NCBI RefSeq assembly: GCF_009711265.1
Contig: NZ_WMII01000001.1
Coordinates: forward strand, 310,001 to 374,000
Direction: 5' to 3'
From: Paracoccus shanxieyensis
Lineage (GTDB): Bacteria; Pseudomonadota; Alphaproteobacteria; Rhodobacterales; Rhodobacteraceae
DNA length: 64,000 nt
In this document: in pieces, positions 8,694 to 17,133 of the stretch
Position numbering within the stretch: the first letter of the stretch is position 1
Layout: every line of letters starts with the position of its first letter
Notes under the pieces: generated by a model
Told to the model about the DNA's origin: nothing
Seen by the model: only the letters and a program-made list of their open reading frames with translations
Databases searched by the model: none
Position numbers and translations under genes: made by a program

Positions 8694-9314
8694 TTATCCC
8701 AGCAGGCGCGCGCTGAACCGCGCCATCTCGCGCGGCTGGGGCAAGGTTCCGGTATAGATCTGCACATAGGTCGGAATGCGCGACATCCGCACGGCCAGAT
8801 CCTCATGCGCACGCATCGAGATATAGCCGATCTGCGTCAGATAGATGGTGCGCGCGCGGATATCGGCTGCGTCCTGAGGATGGTCCCAGCGCATCAGCAT
8901 GTCGCGCAAGGCGGCAAGGCGCGCGGTATCGGCCGCCTCGATCTTCTGGGCGATCCCGGCATCCTGAAGCGCCCAGCTGCGCAGCGCAAATTCCAGCCGC
9001 GCGTCGAAATTGTCCGACAGAAAACAGGCCAGCACGTTCAGCATCGCCTCGGCCACGCTGTCGGCATATTCCGTCGCGGCCCGGATCAGCGGCACGGTGG
9101 TTTTTTCGTGCCAGCCGTCGGTCAGCGCCTCCAGCAATGCCTCGCGGTCCTGAAAGAACCAGTAAAAGCTGGTGCGCGACAGGTTAAGCTGCTTGGCCAG
9201 CGGCAGGATCTTCACGGCCTCGACGCCGTTTTCGATCAGCGCGTGATACCCGGCCTCAAGCCAGCCCTCACGTGATCCCCGCCATCCGCTTTCCGCTGCG
9301 CCATTCTGCTTCAT
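8694..9314 (-). CDS. TetR-family transcriptional regulator
   Basis: A 206-residue TetR/AcrR-type repressor. The HTH occupies residues ~12-60, with the recognition segment LAKQLNLSRTSFYWFFQDREALLEAL. The rest is a helical ligand domain I cannot assign. It is divergent from the DgcA-like flavoenzyme gene with ~140 bases between the starts, which contain a TGACAGTCA palindrome. It most likely represses that gene and perhaps itself. Confidence 0.9.
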   Translation of the reverse strand: MKQNGAAESGWRGSREGWLEAGYHALIENGVEAVKILPLAKQLNLSRTSFYWFFQDREALLEALTDGWHEKTTVPLIRAATEYADSVAEAMLNVLACFLSDNFDARLEFALRSWALQDAGIAQKIEAADTARLAALRDMLMRWDHPQDAADIRARTIYLTQIGYISMRAHEDLAVRMSRIPTYVQIYTGTLPQPREMARFSARLLG

Positions 9315-9396
9315 GCGCCATCCCTAGCCGCAGTGGGCTGGCGTCGCAAGAAATGTCCTGTGCTGACGGCTTAATGTGCATGCGTGGTTTTATAAT

Positions 9397-9405
9397 TGAC
9401 AGTCA
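9397..9405. promoter_or_regulatory. TGACAGTCA palindrome between tetR and dgcA-like gene
   Basis: A perfect 9-base inverted repeat (TGAC-A-GTCA) sits in the only AT-rich part of the divergent region, directly after TATAAT (9391-9396). Position suggests the TetR operator overlapping a promoter. It is short, so chance occurrence cannot be excluded. Confidence 0.35.
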
Positions 9406-9455
9406 TGAACATTCCTTGGATTCTGCGCCGCGACTCTACCCAGCAGGCAGATGAC

Positions 9456-11492
9456 ATGTCGAACGATCCGCTTTTGCAGCCCTATCGGCTGAAACACCTG
9501 ACGCTTCGCAACCGCATCATGATTACCAGTCATGAACCGGCCTATCCCGAGGACGGGATGCCCAAAGACCGCTACCGGGCCTATCATGTCGAACGCGCCA
9601 AGGCGGGCGTGGCGCTGACGATGACGGCGGGCTCGGCCTCGATCGCGCGCGACAGCCCGCCGGTGTTCAACAATATTCTGGCATGGAAGGATGAGGTCGT
9701 CGGCTGGATGAAGCAGCTGGTCGACGAATGCCACGATCATGGCGCGGCGGTGATGATCCAGCTGACGCATCTGGGCCGCCGCACGCGCTGGGACAAGGCC
9801 GACTGGCTGCCGGTCATCGCCCCCAGCCATGAACGCGAGGCCGCGCATCGTGCCTTTCCCAAGCGGATGGAGGACTGGGACATCGCCCGCGTCATCGCCG
9901 ATTTCGCCGATGCCGCCGAACGCATGAAGGCCGCGGGCGTCGACGGGATCGAGCTTGAGGCTTACGGACACCTGCTGGAACAGTTCTGGTCGCCCCTGAC
10001 CAACGATCTTGAGGCGCCTTATGGCGGCAGTCTGGAAAACCGGCTGCGCTTCACCACGGATGTGCTGGGCGCGATCCGACAGCGCTGCGGGCCGGATTTC
10101 ATCGTTGGCCTGCGCTATACCGGCGATCAGATGCAGCCCGGTGGCATGACCGCGGCCGAGGGGATGCGGGTCTCGCATCTGCTGAAAGACAGCGGGCTGG
10201 TCGATTTCCTGAACGTGGTGCGCGGCCATATCGACACCGATGCCGGGCTGACCGACCTGATCCCGGTCCAGGGGATGCGCAATGCCCCGCATCTGGAATT
10301 TGCCGGAGACATCCGCAAGGCCACGAATTTTCCCACTTTCCACGCCGCCAAGATCCCTGATGTGCCGACGGCGCGCCACGCCATCGACTCGGGGCTGATC
10401 GACATGGTGGGGATGACGCGGGCGCATATGGCCGACCCGCATCTGGTCCGCAAGGTGATCGAGGGGCGCGAGGATGACATCCGCCCCTGCGTTGGCGCGA
10501 ATTACTGCCTTGACCGGATTTATCAGGGCGGCATGGCGTTCTGCCTGCACAATGCCGCCACCGGGCGCGAACAGACCATGCCGCAAACCATCCCGGCAGC
10601 CCCAACGAAGAAACGCATCACCATCGTCGGCGCAGGCCCCGGCGGCATGGAAGCCGCCCGTGTCGCCGCCGAGCGGGGCCATGCCGTGACGGTCTTCGAG
10701 GCCGCCGACCGTCCCGGCGGGCAGATCCGCCTGACCGCGCTGCAGGAACGGCGGCGCGAGATGATCTCGATCATCGCCTGGCGTCAGGCCATGTGCGACA
10801 AGCACGGCGTCAGCTTCCGCTTCAACACCTTCGCCGATCAGGCCGATGTGCTGGCAACCGATCCCGATGAGGTCATCATCGCCACGGGCGGGCTGCCCCA
10901 TACCGATGTGCTGGAAGCGGGCAATGATCTGGTCGTCTCGGCCTGGGATATTCTGTCGGGCGATGTGAAGCCGGGCCAGAACGTGCTGATCTATGACGAT
11001 GCCGGCGATCACGCCGCGCTGCAGGCCGCCGATCTGATCGCCGCGACCGGCGCGCGGGTCGAGATCGTGACCCCTGACCGCGCCTTTTCGCCCGAGGTGA
11101 TGGCGATGAATCTGGTGCCCTATATGCGCAGCCTGCAAAAGCTGGACACCACCTTCACCGTGACATGGCGGCTGATGTCGGTCGCGCGCGATGGCAATCA
11201 GCTGCGCGCGGTGCTGGGCAGCGATTACGGCGGCGTCACGCGCGACCGTCTGGTGGATCAGGTCGTGGTCAATCACGGCACGCGCCCGCTGGATGAGCTG
11301 TATTTCGATCTGAAGCCGCTGTCGTCGAATCTGGGTCAGGTGGATTATGAGGCGCTGACCACGGGGGGGCTGCAGGATCTGCGGAAAAATCCCTCGGGCG
11401 CGTTCCGGCTGTTTCGCATCGGCGATGCGGTGGCGGCGCGAAACACCCATGCCGCGATCTATGACGCCTTGCGGCTGGTCAAGGATCTGTAG
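9456..11492 (+). CDS. NADH:flavin oxidoreductase / TMADH family, DgcA-like N-demethylase
   Basis: A 678-residue two-part flavoenzyme. Residues ~5-340 form the old-yellow-enzyme FMN barrel (LRNRIMITSHEP, YGGSLENRLRF). Residues ~385-678 form an FAD/NAD-type domain with VGAGPGGMEAARVAAERGHAVTVFE. Between them is the iron-sulphur segment CVGANYC...FCLHNAATG, where the usual C-x2-C-x3-C-x11-C has Ala in place of the second Cys. The overall look is that of DgcA/N-methylproline demethylases of glycine-betaine and proline-betaine breakdown. The start MSNDPLLQPYRL fits the family; an upstream TTG would add 20 unlike residues. Electrons might go to ETF, encoded 7 kb upstream. Confidence 0.8.
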   Translation: MSNDPLLQPYRLKHLTLRNRIMITSHEPAYPEDGMPKDRYRAYHVERAKAGVALTMTAGSASIARDSPPVFNNILAWKDEVVGWMKQLVDECHDHGAAVMIQLTHLGRRTRWDKADWLPVIAPSHEREAAHRAFPKRMEDWDIARVIADFADAAERMKAAGVDGIELEAYGHLLEQFWSPLTNDLEAPYGGSLENRLRFTTDVLGAIRQRCGPDFIVGLRYTGDQMQPGGMTAAEGMRVSHLLKDSGLVDFLNVVRGHIDTDAGLTDLIPVQGMRNAPHLEFAGDIRKATNFPTFHAAKIPDVPTARHAIDSGLIDMVGMTRAHMADPHLVRKVIEGREDDIRPCVGANYCLDRIYQGGMAFCLHNAATGREQTMPQTIPAAPTKKRITIVGAGPGGMEAARVAAERGHAVTVFEAADRPGGQIRLTALQERRREMISIIAWRQAMCDKHGVSFRFNTFADQADVLATDPDEVIIATGGLPHTDVLEAGNDLVVSAWDILSGDVKPGQNVLIYDDAGDHAALQAADLIAATGARVEIVTPDRAFSPEVMAMNLVPYMRSLQKLDTTFTVTWRLMSVARDGNQLRAVLGSDYGGVTRDRLVDQVVVNHGTRPLDELYFDLKPLSSNLGQVDYEALTTGGLQDLRKNPSGAFRLFRIGDAVAARNTHAAIYDALRLVKDL

Positions 11493-11509
11493 CCCGCGCG
11501 CAGGCTGGC

Positions 11510-11534
11510 GGCGGCAGGCATCGTCCCTGCCGCC
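11510..11534. terminator. 9-bp GC hairpin after the DgcA-like gene
   Basis: GGCGGCAGG and CCTGCCGCC flank a CATCGTC loop 18 bases after the stop. No T-run follows. It probably marks the 3' end of the preceding transcript; the rest of the gap to 11681 holds no gene. Confidence 0.5.
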
Positions 11535-11681
11535 CCATCAAGGGGCAGCCGGGCCGAGGGGCGATGCCCCCTGCTGACCCAGCGGCACGGTCAGGGGACT
11601 GCTACTTGCCCGCTTTTCGCATTGAACGGCAGGGCCGCTTGCGCCTATCGTCCCGGCGCAGGATCGAAAGGAGCCCTTGGC

Positions 11682-12557
11682 ATGACGATACAATCGGTAG
11701 GCGTGATCGGCGCCGGGCAGATGGGCAATGGCATCGCGCATGTCTTCGCGCTGGCCGGCTACGACGTGCTGATGACCGATATCTCACGCGAGGCGATGGA
11801 CAAGGCGGTCGCGCTGATCGGCAAGAATCTGGACCGGCAGGTCAGCCGCGACAAGATCAGCGCCGCCGAAAAGGACGCGGCACTTGGCCGGATCAAGACC
11901 ACGTCGGCGCTGGCCGATCTGGGGCAATGCGATCTGGTGATCGAGGCCGCGACCGAACGCGAGACCGTCAAGCAGGCCATCTTCGAGGATCTGCTGCCGC
12001 ATCTGAAGCCCGAGACCATTCTGGCCTCGAACACCTCGTCGATCTCGATCACGCGGCTGGCCAGCCGGACCGACCGCCCCGAGCGGTTCATCGGCGTGCA
12101 TTTCATGAACCCCGTGCCGGTGATGCAACTGGTCGAGCTGATCCGCGGCATCGCCACCGATCAGGAGACCTTCGGCAAGCTGGTCACTGTCGTCGAAAAG
12201 ATCGGCAAGACCGCCGCCAGCGCCGAGGATTTCCCGGCCTTCATCGTGAACCGCATCCTGATCCCGATGATCAACGAGGCGGTCTATACGCTTTATGAAG
12301 GCGTGGGCTCGGTCAAATCCATCGACGAATCGATGAAGCTGGGCGCGAACCATCCGATGGGACCGCTGGAGCTGGCCGATTTCATCGGGCTGGATACCTG
12401 CCTTGCCATCATGAATGTGCTGCATGACGGGTTGGCCGATACGAAATACCGCCCCTGCCCGCTTCTGGTGAAATATGTCGAGGCGGGCTGGCTGGGTCGC
12501 AAGACCGGTCGCGGCTTTTACGACTATTCGGGCGAGGTTCCCGTGCCCACGCGCTGA
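11682..12557 (+). CDS. hbd: 3-hydroxybutyryl-CoA / 3-hydroxyacyl-CoA dehydrogenase
   Basis: A 291-residue enzyme, the normal length for the monofunctional short form (Hbd/PaaH). The start [21 protein letters not shown] is preceded by AAAGGAG. The NAD fold begins at once with GxGxxG; IEAATE and [12 protein letters not shown] follow. The catalytic His is in [18 protein letters not shown] (~138), then the C-terminal domain with [11 protein letters not shown]. It oxidises (S)-3-hydroxyacyl-CoA to 3-ketoacyl-CoA. In relatives I recall this gene directly after etfBA; here 9.5 kb of accessory genes separates them. Confidence 0.93.
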   Translation: MTIQSVGVIGAGQMGNGIAHVFALAGYDVLMTDISREAMDKAVALIGKNLDRQVSRDKISAAEKDAALGRIKTTSALADLGQCDLVIEAATERETVKQAIFEDLLPHLKPETILASNTSSISITRLASRTDRPERFIGVHFMNPVPVMQLVELIRGIATDQETFGKLVTVVEKIGKTAASAEDFPAFIVNRILIPMINEAVYTLYEGVGSVKSIDESMKLGANHPMGPLELADFIGLDTCLAIMNVLHDGLADTKYRPCPLLVKYVEAGWLGRKTGRGFYDYSGEVPVPTR

Positions 12558-12589
12558 TTGCGGGTGTTGGCCGGGGGCTCTGCCCCCCC

Positions 12590-12624
12590 GCCATTGACGC
12601 CCCCTTGATGGGGGCCTCAATGGC
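12590..12624. terminator. Long two-part hairpin between converging hbd and plsY
   Basis: GCCATTG (12590-12596) pairs with CAATGGC (12618-12624). Inside it GCCCCC pairs with GGGGGC around TTGAT, leaving a small 2x2 internal loop. Symmetry and placement between two converging genes suggest a bidirectional transcript end. Confidence 0.6.
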
Positions 12625-12632
12625 GTCCCCCG

Positions 12633-12654
12633 GAGTATTTCGGGAACAGAGAAG
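12633..12654 (+). repeat. Dispersed 22-bp element, copy 1
   Basis: GAGTATTTCGGGAACAGAGA plus AG, ending one base before the plsY stop codon. It differs from the copy at 53808-53829 at two of 22 positions, and both lie between converging genes. It looks like a family-wide intergenic 3'-end element. Confidence 0.6.
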
Positions 12655-12655
12655 C

Positions 12656-13240
12656 TCAGCCTTTCTTGCCGATCCTCGGTTCGGTTCCGGCCATGATCCG
12701 CGTGATGTTCGCGTGGTGTCGGATGAAGATCAGGATGGCCATGAAGGCCGTCACGGCGGCCATGTTCCAGCCGTCCAGCCACAGCGCCACGAAAGGCGTC
12801 AGCGCCGCTGCGACCAGCGCCGACAGCGATGAGATCCGCCCGATCAGCGCCGCAAGCAGCCACAGCCCGCAGGCTGTCAGGCCAAGCCGCCAGTCCAGTG
12901 CCAGCAGCGTGCCAAGGAAGGTCGCGACGCCCTTGCCGCCGCGAAAGCCCAGCCAGACCGGGAACAGGTGGCCCAAAAACGCCGCCGCGCCGGCGATCAG
13001 CGCCGCATCCGGACCGGCCAGCCAGCGCGCCAGCAGCACGGCAATCGCGCCCTTGCCGGAATCCAGAAGCAGCGTTGCCAGCGCCGCCGGTTTGTTCCCC
13101 GTCCGCAGCACATTGGTCGCGCCGATATTGCCCGAGCCGATCTGGCGCAGATCGCCCAGCCCCAGCGCGCGGGTGATGACGATGCCGAAGGGGATCGACC
13201 CCAGCAGATAGCCGATTGCGGCCCACAGGATCAGGCTCAT
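12656..13240 (-). CDS. plsY: Glycerol-3-phosphate acyltransferase (acyl-phosphate dependent)
   Basis: A 194-residue integral membrane protein of the PlsY family, which transfers an acyl group from acyl-phosphate to glycerol-3-phosphate as the first step of phospholipid synthesis. Motifs: LLGSIPFGIVITR near the start, then GSGNIGATNVLR, and HLFPVWLGFRGGKGVAT in the middle. About five hydrophobic segments are visible. The ATG overlaps the stop of the dihydroorotase-like gene by four bases, placing it third in pyrB / pyrC-like / plsY. Confidence 0.93.
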   Translation of the reverse strand: MSLILWAAIGYLLGSIPFGIVITRALGLGDLRQIGSGNIGATNVLRTGNKPAALATLLLDSGKGAIAVLLARWLAGPDAALIAGAAAFLGHLFPVWLGFRGGKGVATFLGTLLALDWRLGLTACGLWLLAALIGRISSLSALVAAALTPFVALWLDGWNMAAVTAFMAILIFIRHHANITRIMAGTEPRIGKKG

Positions 13241-14508
13241 GCCGCGTCTCCGAAGACGCGCTGGCCTGCGACCCATGTGCCCAGCACCCGGCCCTGCATC
13301 CGCGCCTCGTCGAAGGGGGTGTTCTTGGATTTCGACAGCAGCTTGAAGCGGTCCATGATGAAAGGCGCATCGGGATCGAACAGCACCAGATCGGCAGGCG
13401 CACCCGTGCCCAGCCGTCCCCCGTCCAGCCCCAGCCGCCGTGCCGGGTTCAAGGACATCGCCCGCCACAGCTGCGCCAGCGTCAGGCCGCCGGAATGGGT
13501 CAGCCGCATCGCCGCAGGGAGCAGCGTCTGCAGACCCACCGCCCCCGGCGCCGCCTCGGCAAAGGGCAGGCGTTTCGATTCCTCGTCCTGAGGCGTGTGG
13601 AAGCTGGCGATCACGTCGATCGTGCCATCCGCCACCGCCTCGATCATCGCCAGCCGGTCGTCTTCGGCACGCAGCGGCGGGGTGAAGCGGAAAAAGGTGC
13701 GGTAATCGCCCATGTCGAATTCGTTCAGCGTCAGGTGATGGATGGACACGCCCGCCGTCACGTCCAGCCCCGCCGCGCGCGCGCGTTTCAGCGCAGGCAG
13801 GCTGGCGGCCACAGTGATCTGATCGGCATGATAGCGCGCGCCCGTCATCGCCACCAGCGCCAGATCGCGGTCCAGCCCCATGACCTCGGCCATCGGCGAC
13901 ACCGCCGGCAGCCCGTAAAGCGAGGCGAACTTGCCCGAGGTCGCCGCCGTGCCCTTGGACAATCCGGGTTCCTGCGGATGGCCCACGATCAGCGCGCCAA
14001 GCCCGCGCGCATAGGTCATGCAGCGCGACATCAGCCGCGTGTCGGTCACGACCCGCACGCCATCGGAAAAGGCCAGCGCGCCCACATCCTGCAAAAAGCC
14101 CATCTCGACCATCTCGCGGCCTTCGCGACCGCGGGTCAGCGCCGCCATGTGGCGGATGCGGACCGGAGCGTCCTGCGCACGGCGGCTGGCGAATTCCAGC
14201 GCCTCGGGATTGTCGATGGGGGGCAGCGTGTCGGGCCGGGCGATGATCGTCGTGACGCCGCCTGCCGCCGCGGCCAGCCCGGCGCTGCGGATGCTTTCCT
14301 TGTGACGTTCGCCCGGCTCGCCGATCTTGACGCCCCAATCGACCAGACCGGGGGCAAGGCATTTGCCATCGCAGTCGATCAGTTCCGCGCCTTCGGGGGC
14401 TTCGGCATTCACCGCCTCGATCCGGCCGTCGCGCAGGGTCAGCGTGCCGGTCTCCTCGGTCAGGGCCTCGGGGTCGATCAGGCGGGCGTTCTGGAAATGC
14501 AGGATCAT
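13237..14508 (-). CDS. pyrC: Dihydroorotase homologue lacking catalytic residues (PyrC'/PyrX type)
   Basis: A 423-residue member of the dihydroorotase branch of the amidohydrolases. The start is set by a 4-base overlap with pyrB. The metal site is gone: where active enzymes have D-x-H-x-H-x-R-x-P-G, this reads [11 protein letters not shown] (~56), losing both histidines and the substrate Arg. Later the usual H-x-E-D appears as GHPQE, and the catalytic Asp region reads [11 protein letters not shown]. Pseudomonas-type PyrC' proteins beside pyrB are catalytically inactive partners needed for aspartate transcarbamoylase assembly. I infer the same role here, with a true dihydroorotase elsewhere. 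Automatic pipelines will call it dihydroorotase. Confidence 0.85.
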   Translation of the reverse strand: MILHFQNARLIDPEALTEETGTLTLRDGRIEAVNAEAPEGAELIDCDGKCLAPGLVDWGVKIGEPGERHKESIRSAGLAAAAGGVTTIIARPDTLPPIDNPEALEFASRRAQDAPVRIRHMAALTRGREGREMVEMGFLQDVGALAFSDGVRVVTDTRLMSRCMTYARGLGALIVGHPQEPGLSKGTAATSGKFASLYGLPAVSPMAEVMGLDRDLALVAMTGARYHADQITVAASLPALKRARAAGLDVTAGVSIHHLTLNEFDMGDYRTFFRFTPPLRAEDDRLAMIEAVADGTIDVIASFHTPQDEESKRLPFAEAAPGAVGLQTLLPAAMRLTHSGGLTLAQLWRAMSLNPARRLGLDGGRLGTGAPADLVLFDPDAPFIMDRFKLLSKSKNTPFDEARMQGRVLGTWVAGQRVFGDAA

Positions 14509-15464
14509 GCCGTCAACTCCGAAGCAGCGCGGCCACGTTCGGCCCGCAGGTTGCGCGCCAGCAGGTCCATGGCCGCCATGCGCACGGCGACGCCCATTTC
14601 CACCTGATCCTGAATGACGCTGCGGTTGATGTCATCGGCGATGGTGCCGTCGATTTCGACCCCGCGGTTCATCGGGCCGGGATGCATGACGATGGCGTCG
14701 GGCGCGGCCAGCGCCAGCTTTTCGTGATCCAGCCCCCAGCGATGGTAATATTCCCGCTCGGACGGGATGAAACCGCCATCCATGCGTTCTTTCTGCAGAC
14801 GCAGCATCATCACGACATCGGCGCCCTTCAGCCCCTCGCGCATGTCCTCATAGACCTCGCAGCCCCAGTCGCGCGCGCCCGCGGGCATCAGGGTCGCGGG
14901 GCCGACCAGCCGCAGCCGGTTCTCCATCTTGCCCAGCAAAAACAGGTTCGAGCGCGCGACGCGGCTATGCGCGATGTCGCCGCAGATCGCCACGGTCAGG
15001 CGGTGCAGCCGCCCCTTGGCCCGGCGGATGGTCAGCGCGTCCAGCAGCGCCTGCGTGGGATGTTCATGCCGCCCGTCGCCGGCATTCAGCACCGCGCAAT
15101 TGACCTTCTGCGCCAGCAGATCCACCGCGCCCGATTGCGGATGGCGCACCACCAGCAGATCGGGGTGCATCGCGTTCAGCGTCAGCGCGGTGTCGATCAG
15201 CGTCTCGCCCTTCTTCACCGAGGACGAGGCCACCGACATGTTCATCACATCCGCCCCCAGACGCTTGCCCGCCAGCTCGAAACTGGCCTGCGTGCGGGTC
15301 GAGTTTTCAAAGAACATGTTGATCTGCGTCATGCCCGCCAAGGCATCGGAATGTTTCACCGTGCGGCGGTTCAGATCGACATAGGTCTCGGCCAGATCAA
15401 GCAATGTGGTGATTTCGGCGGGGGCCAAAGGCTCGATCCCCAGAAGATGGCGCGCGCGGAACAT
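14505..15464 (-). CDS. pyrB: Aspartate carbamoyltransferase catalytic subunit
   Basis: A 319-residue ATCase making N-carbamoyl-aspartate from carbamoyl phosphate and aspartate in pyrimidine synthesis. The carbamoyl-phosphate motif [13 protein letters not shown] is at ~52-64. The 80s-loop Ser/Lys appears in [24 protein letters not shown] is in the middle, and [11 protein letters not shown] is near the C-terminus. No regulatory PyrI follows; the next gene is the inactive dihydroorotase homologue, overlapping by four bases. This is the pyrBC' arrangement. It is divergent from cobA. Confidence 0.96.
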   Translation of the reverse strand: MFRARHLLGIEPLAPAEITTLLDLAETYVDLNRRTVKHSDALAGMTQINMFFENSTRTQASFELAGKRLGADVMNMSVASSSVKKGETLIDTALTLNAMHPDLLVVRHPQSGAVDLLAQKVNCAVLNAGDGRHEHPTQALLDALTIRRAKGRLHRLTVAICGDIAHSRVARSNLFLLGKMENRLRLVGPATLMPAGARDWGCEVYEDMREGLKGADVVMMLRLQKERMDGGFIPSEREYYHRWGLDHEKLALAAPDAIVMHPGPMNRGVEIDGTIADDINRSVIQDQVEMGVAVRMAAMDLLARNLRAERGRAASELTA

Positions 15465-15571
15465 GGATACCCCCGGATCTCGGTCGCGCCCTCTATCGCA
15501 AATGCCACGCCATGCGGCAAGTCATGCGCAGCCCTCTTGCCTTGGCGCGGATTTTGCCGCATCGCCCGGAT

Positions 15572-16306
15572 ATGGACGACATGAAGGGCAAGGTCAGCTT
15601 CGTATCCTCAGGACCGGGCGATCCGGAACTGCTGACCCTGCGCGCGATCCGCCGCCTGCAGGCCTGCGATGTGGTGCTTTACGACGATCTGGCATCCGGC
15701 CCGGTTCTGGACCAGTCCGGACCGCAGACAGAACGCATCGCCGTCGGCAAACGCGCCGGTCGCCCCTCGGCCAAACAGGAAAGCGTCAACGCCCTGCTGG
15801 TCGAACATGCCCGCGCGGGAAAACATGTCGTGCGGCTGAAATCCGGAGATTCCGGCATCTTCGGCCGCCTCGAAGAGGAAATCACCGCCTTGCGCCGCGC
15901 GGGCATCGGTTATGAGATCGTGCCGGGCGTGCCCTCGGCCATGGCCGCCGCCGCCGTCGCGGGCCTGCCTTTGACCCGCCGCCTGACCGCCCGCCGCCTG
16001 CAATTCGTGACCGGAGCGGATGTGACCGGCGGCCTGCCCGCCGATCAGAACTGGGCGGCGCTGGCCGATCCCCATGCCACGACCGTCGTCTTCATGGGCC
16101 AGCGCACATTTCCGACCATGGTGGCCAGCCTGATCGCGCATGGCCTGCCCGCCGACACACCCGCCGTTCTGGCCGAGGCCGTGGGCCATCCGCATCAGCG
16201 CCTGCTGCGCATGACCGTGGCCCAGCTTGCAGCCATGCTCGCGGAGGAAGGACCCAGCCCGCATCCCGCGCTGATCCTCTACGGCCCGCTCGCCGAAGGC
16301 GACTGA
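15572..16306 (+). CDS. cobA: Uroporphyrinogen-III C-methyltransferase
   Basis: A ~244-residue SUMT, the SAM-dependent enzyme methylating C2 and C7 of uroporphyrinogen III to precorrin-2 for sirohaem or cobalamin. The N-terminal SAM motif is FVSSGPGDPELLTLRA. DVVLYDDL follows, then the second motif LKSGDSGIFGRLEEE, and VPGVPSAMAAAAVAGLPLTRR. It is the stand-alone methylase without the CysG oxidase/chelatase domain. The start is uncertain: ATGs exist at 15572 and 15581, and an in-frame one at 15512, none with a strong ribosome-binding site. Confidence 0.85.
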   Translation: MDDMKGKVSFVSSGPGDPELLTLRAIRRLQACDVVLYDDLASGPVLDQSGPQTERIAVGKRAGRPSAKQESVNALLVEHARAGKHVVRLKSGDSGIFGRLEEEITALRRAGIGYEIVPGVPSAMAAAAVAGLPLTRRLTARRLQFVTGADVTGGLPADQNWAALADPHATTVVFMGQRTFPTMVASLIAHGLPADTPAVLAEAVGHPHQRLLRMTVAQLAAMLAEEGPSPHPALILYGPLAEGD

Positions 16307-16309
16307 CGG

Positions 16310-16331
16310 CTTCCTTGTTTTCCAAATACCC
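16310..16331 (-). repeat. Dispersed 22-bp element, diverged copy, minus orientation
   Basis: Read on the minus strand this begins GGGTATTTGGAAAACAAGG, matching the start of the elements at 12633 and 53808 (GTATTT then G-rich/A-rich) with several changes. It lies three bases after the cobA stop. Confidence 0.4.
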
Positions 16332-16385
16332 ATGTTGCACCCTCGGGTCCGGGGGCTATTCTGGCCGCCTGACAGGGGAACCGCG

Positions 16386-16895
16386 ATGCTGGGATTCGTC
16401 ACCATCCAGAACAATGCGGGCGGGGCCGACCGCCTGCTTGCGGATACGGCAGACACGCTGATCGCCCAGGGCCTGCGGCTTGCGGGCGCGGTGCAGCACA
16501 ATCTGGACCGGGGCGCGGGACAGGATTGCGACATGGATCTGCGCATTCTGGGCGATCCGGCCCCGCCCATCCGCATCTCGCAAAATCTGGGCACCTGCGC
16601 CGAGGGTTGCCGCCTTGATACCGGCGCGCTGGCCCAGGCCGTCGCCCGGTCCGAGGCGGTGCTGGCCCAAGGCGCGGATCTGGTGATCGTCAACAAATTC
16701 GGCAAACAGGAATGCTACGGGCGCGGATTTCGCGAATTCATCGCGCAGGCGCTGGCCTCGGAGATCCCTGTCCTGCTGTCGGTGCCTGCCGAACAGTTGC
16801 AGGGCTTTCACGACTTCGCCGGTGAACTGGCCCAGCACGTCACCGCCGATCAGGCGCTGGCATGGTGCATGTCCCAGACCCGCCGCGCCGCATGA
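16386..16895 (+). CDS. DUF2478 family protein
   Basis: A 169-residue cytoplasmic protein of the DUF2478 type, starting MLGFVTIQNNAGGADRLL after an AGGGG site. Features include LIAQGLRLAGAVQHN, a Cys pair in LGTCAEGCRLDTGAL, and a Rossmann-like strand LVIVNKFGKQECYGRG, reminiscent of nucleotide-binding proteins. I see no classical P-loop. Function is unknown. Its TGA overlaps the ATG of the TusA-like gene, so the two are coupled. With cobA and TusA around it, a link to sulphur or metal-cofactor metabolism is possible but not shown. Confidence 0.7.
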   Translation: MLGFVTIQNNAGGADRLLADTADTLIAQGLRLAGAVQHNLDRGAGQDCDMDLRILGDPAPPIRISQNLGTCAEGCRLDTGALAQAVARSEAVLAQGADLVIVNKFGKQECYGRGFREFIAQALASEIPVLLSVPAEQLQGFHDFAGELAQHVTADQALAWCMSQTRRAA

Positions 16896-17125
16896 CGCAG
16901 ACCATCGACGCGCGCGGGCTGCTTTGCCCCCTGCCGGTCCTGCGCCTGCGCCAAAGGCTGAACGCCGCCCGGCCCGGAATGCGCGTGGCGCTGGTCGCGA
17001 CAGACCGCGCCGCCGCCATCGACATCCCGCATTTCTGCACGCAGCACGGCCACCTGCTGCTCTCGACACGCCAGACCGCACCGGGGGAAACCGAATATCT
17101 GGTTGAACGCGGACCCGATGCCTAG
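16892..17125 (+). CDS. TusA/SirA-family sulphur carrier protein
   Basis: A 77-residue protein with the diagnostic TusA motif DARGLLCPLPVLRLRQRL at ~5-22; the Cys of CPxP carries persulphide sulphur. It has the usual size for the family. The start MTQTIDARGL is fixed by a 4-base overlap with the preceding gene. A second Cys lies in IDIPHFCTQHGH. It could be tRNA-thiolation TusA or one of the paralogues serving molybdenum-cofactor or sulphur metabolism; the neighbouring DUF2478 and permease genes do not decide. Confidence 0.85.
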   Translation: MTQTIDARGLLCPLPVLRLRQRLNAARPGMRVALVATDRAAAIDIPHFCTQHGHLLLSTRQTAPGETEYLVERGPDA

Positions 17126-17133
17126 GACCTCCG

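Noticed and set aside
9391..9401. TATAATTGACA read as overlapping -10 and -35 boxes of a strong sigma-70 promoter
   Set aside because: The two boxes overlap and cannot serve one promoter; TTGACA lacks a good -10 about 17 bases on. Only the palindrome is kept, as a possible operator.
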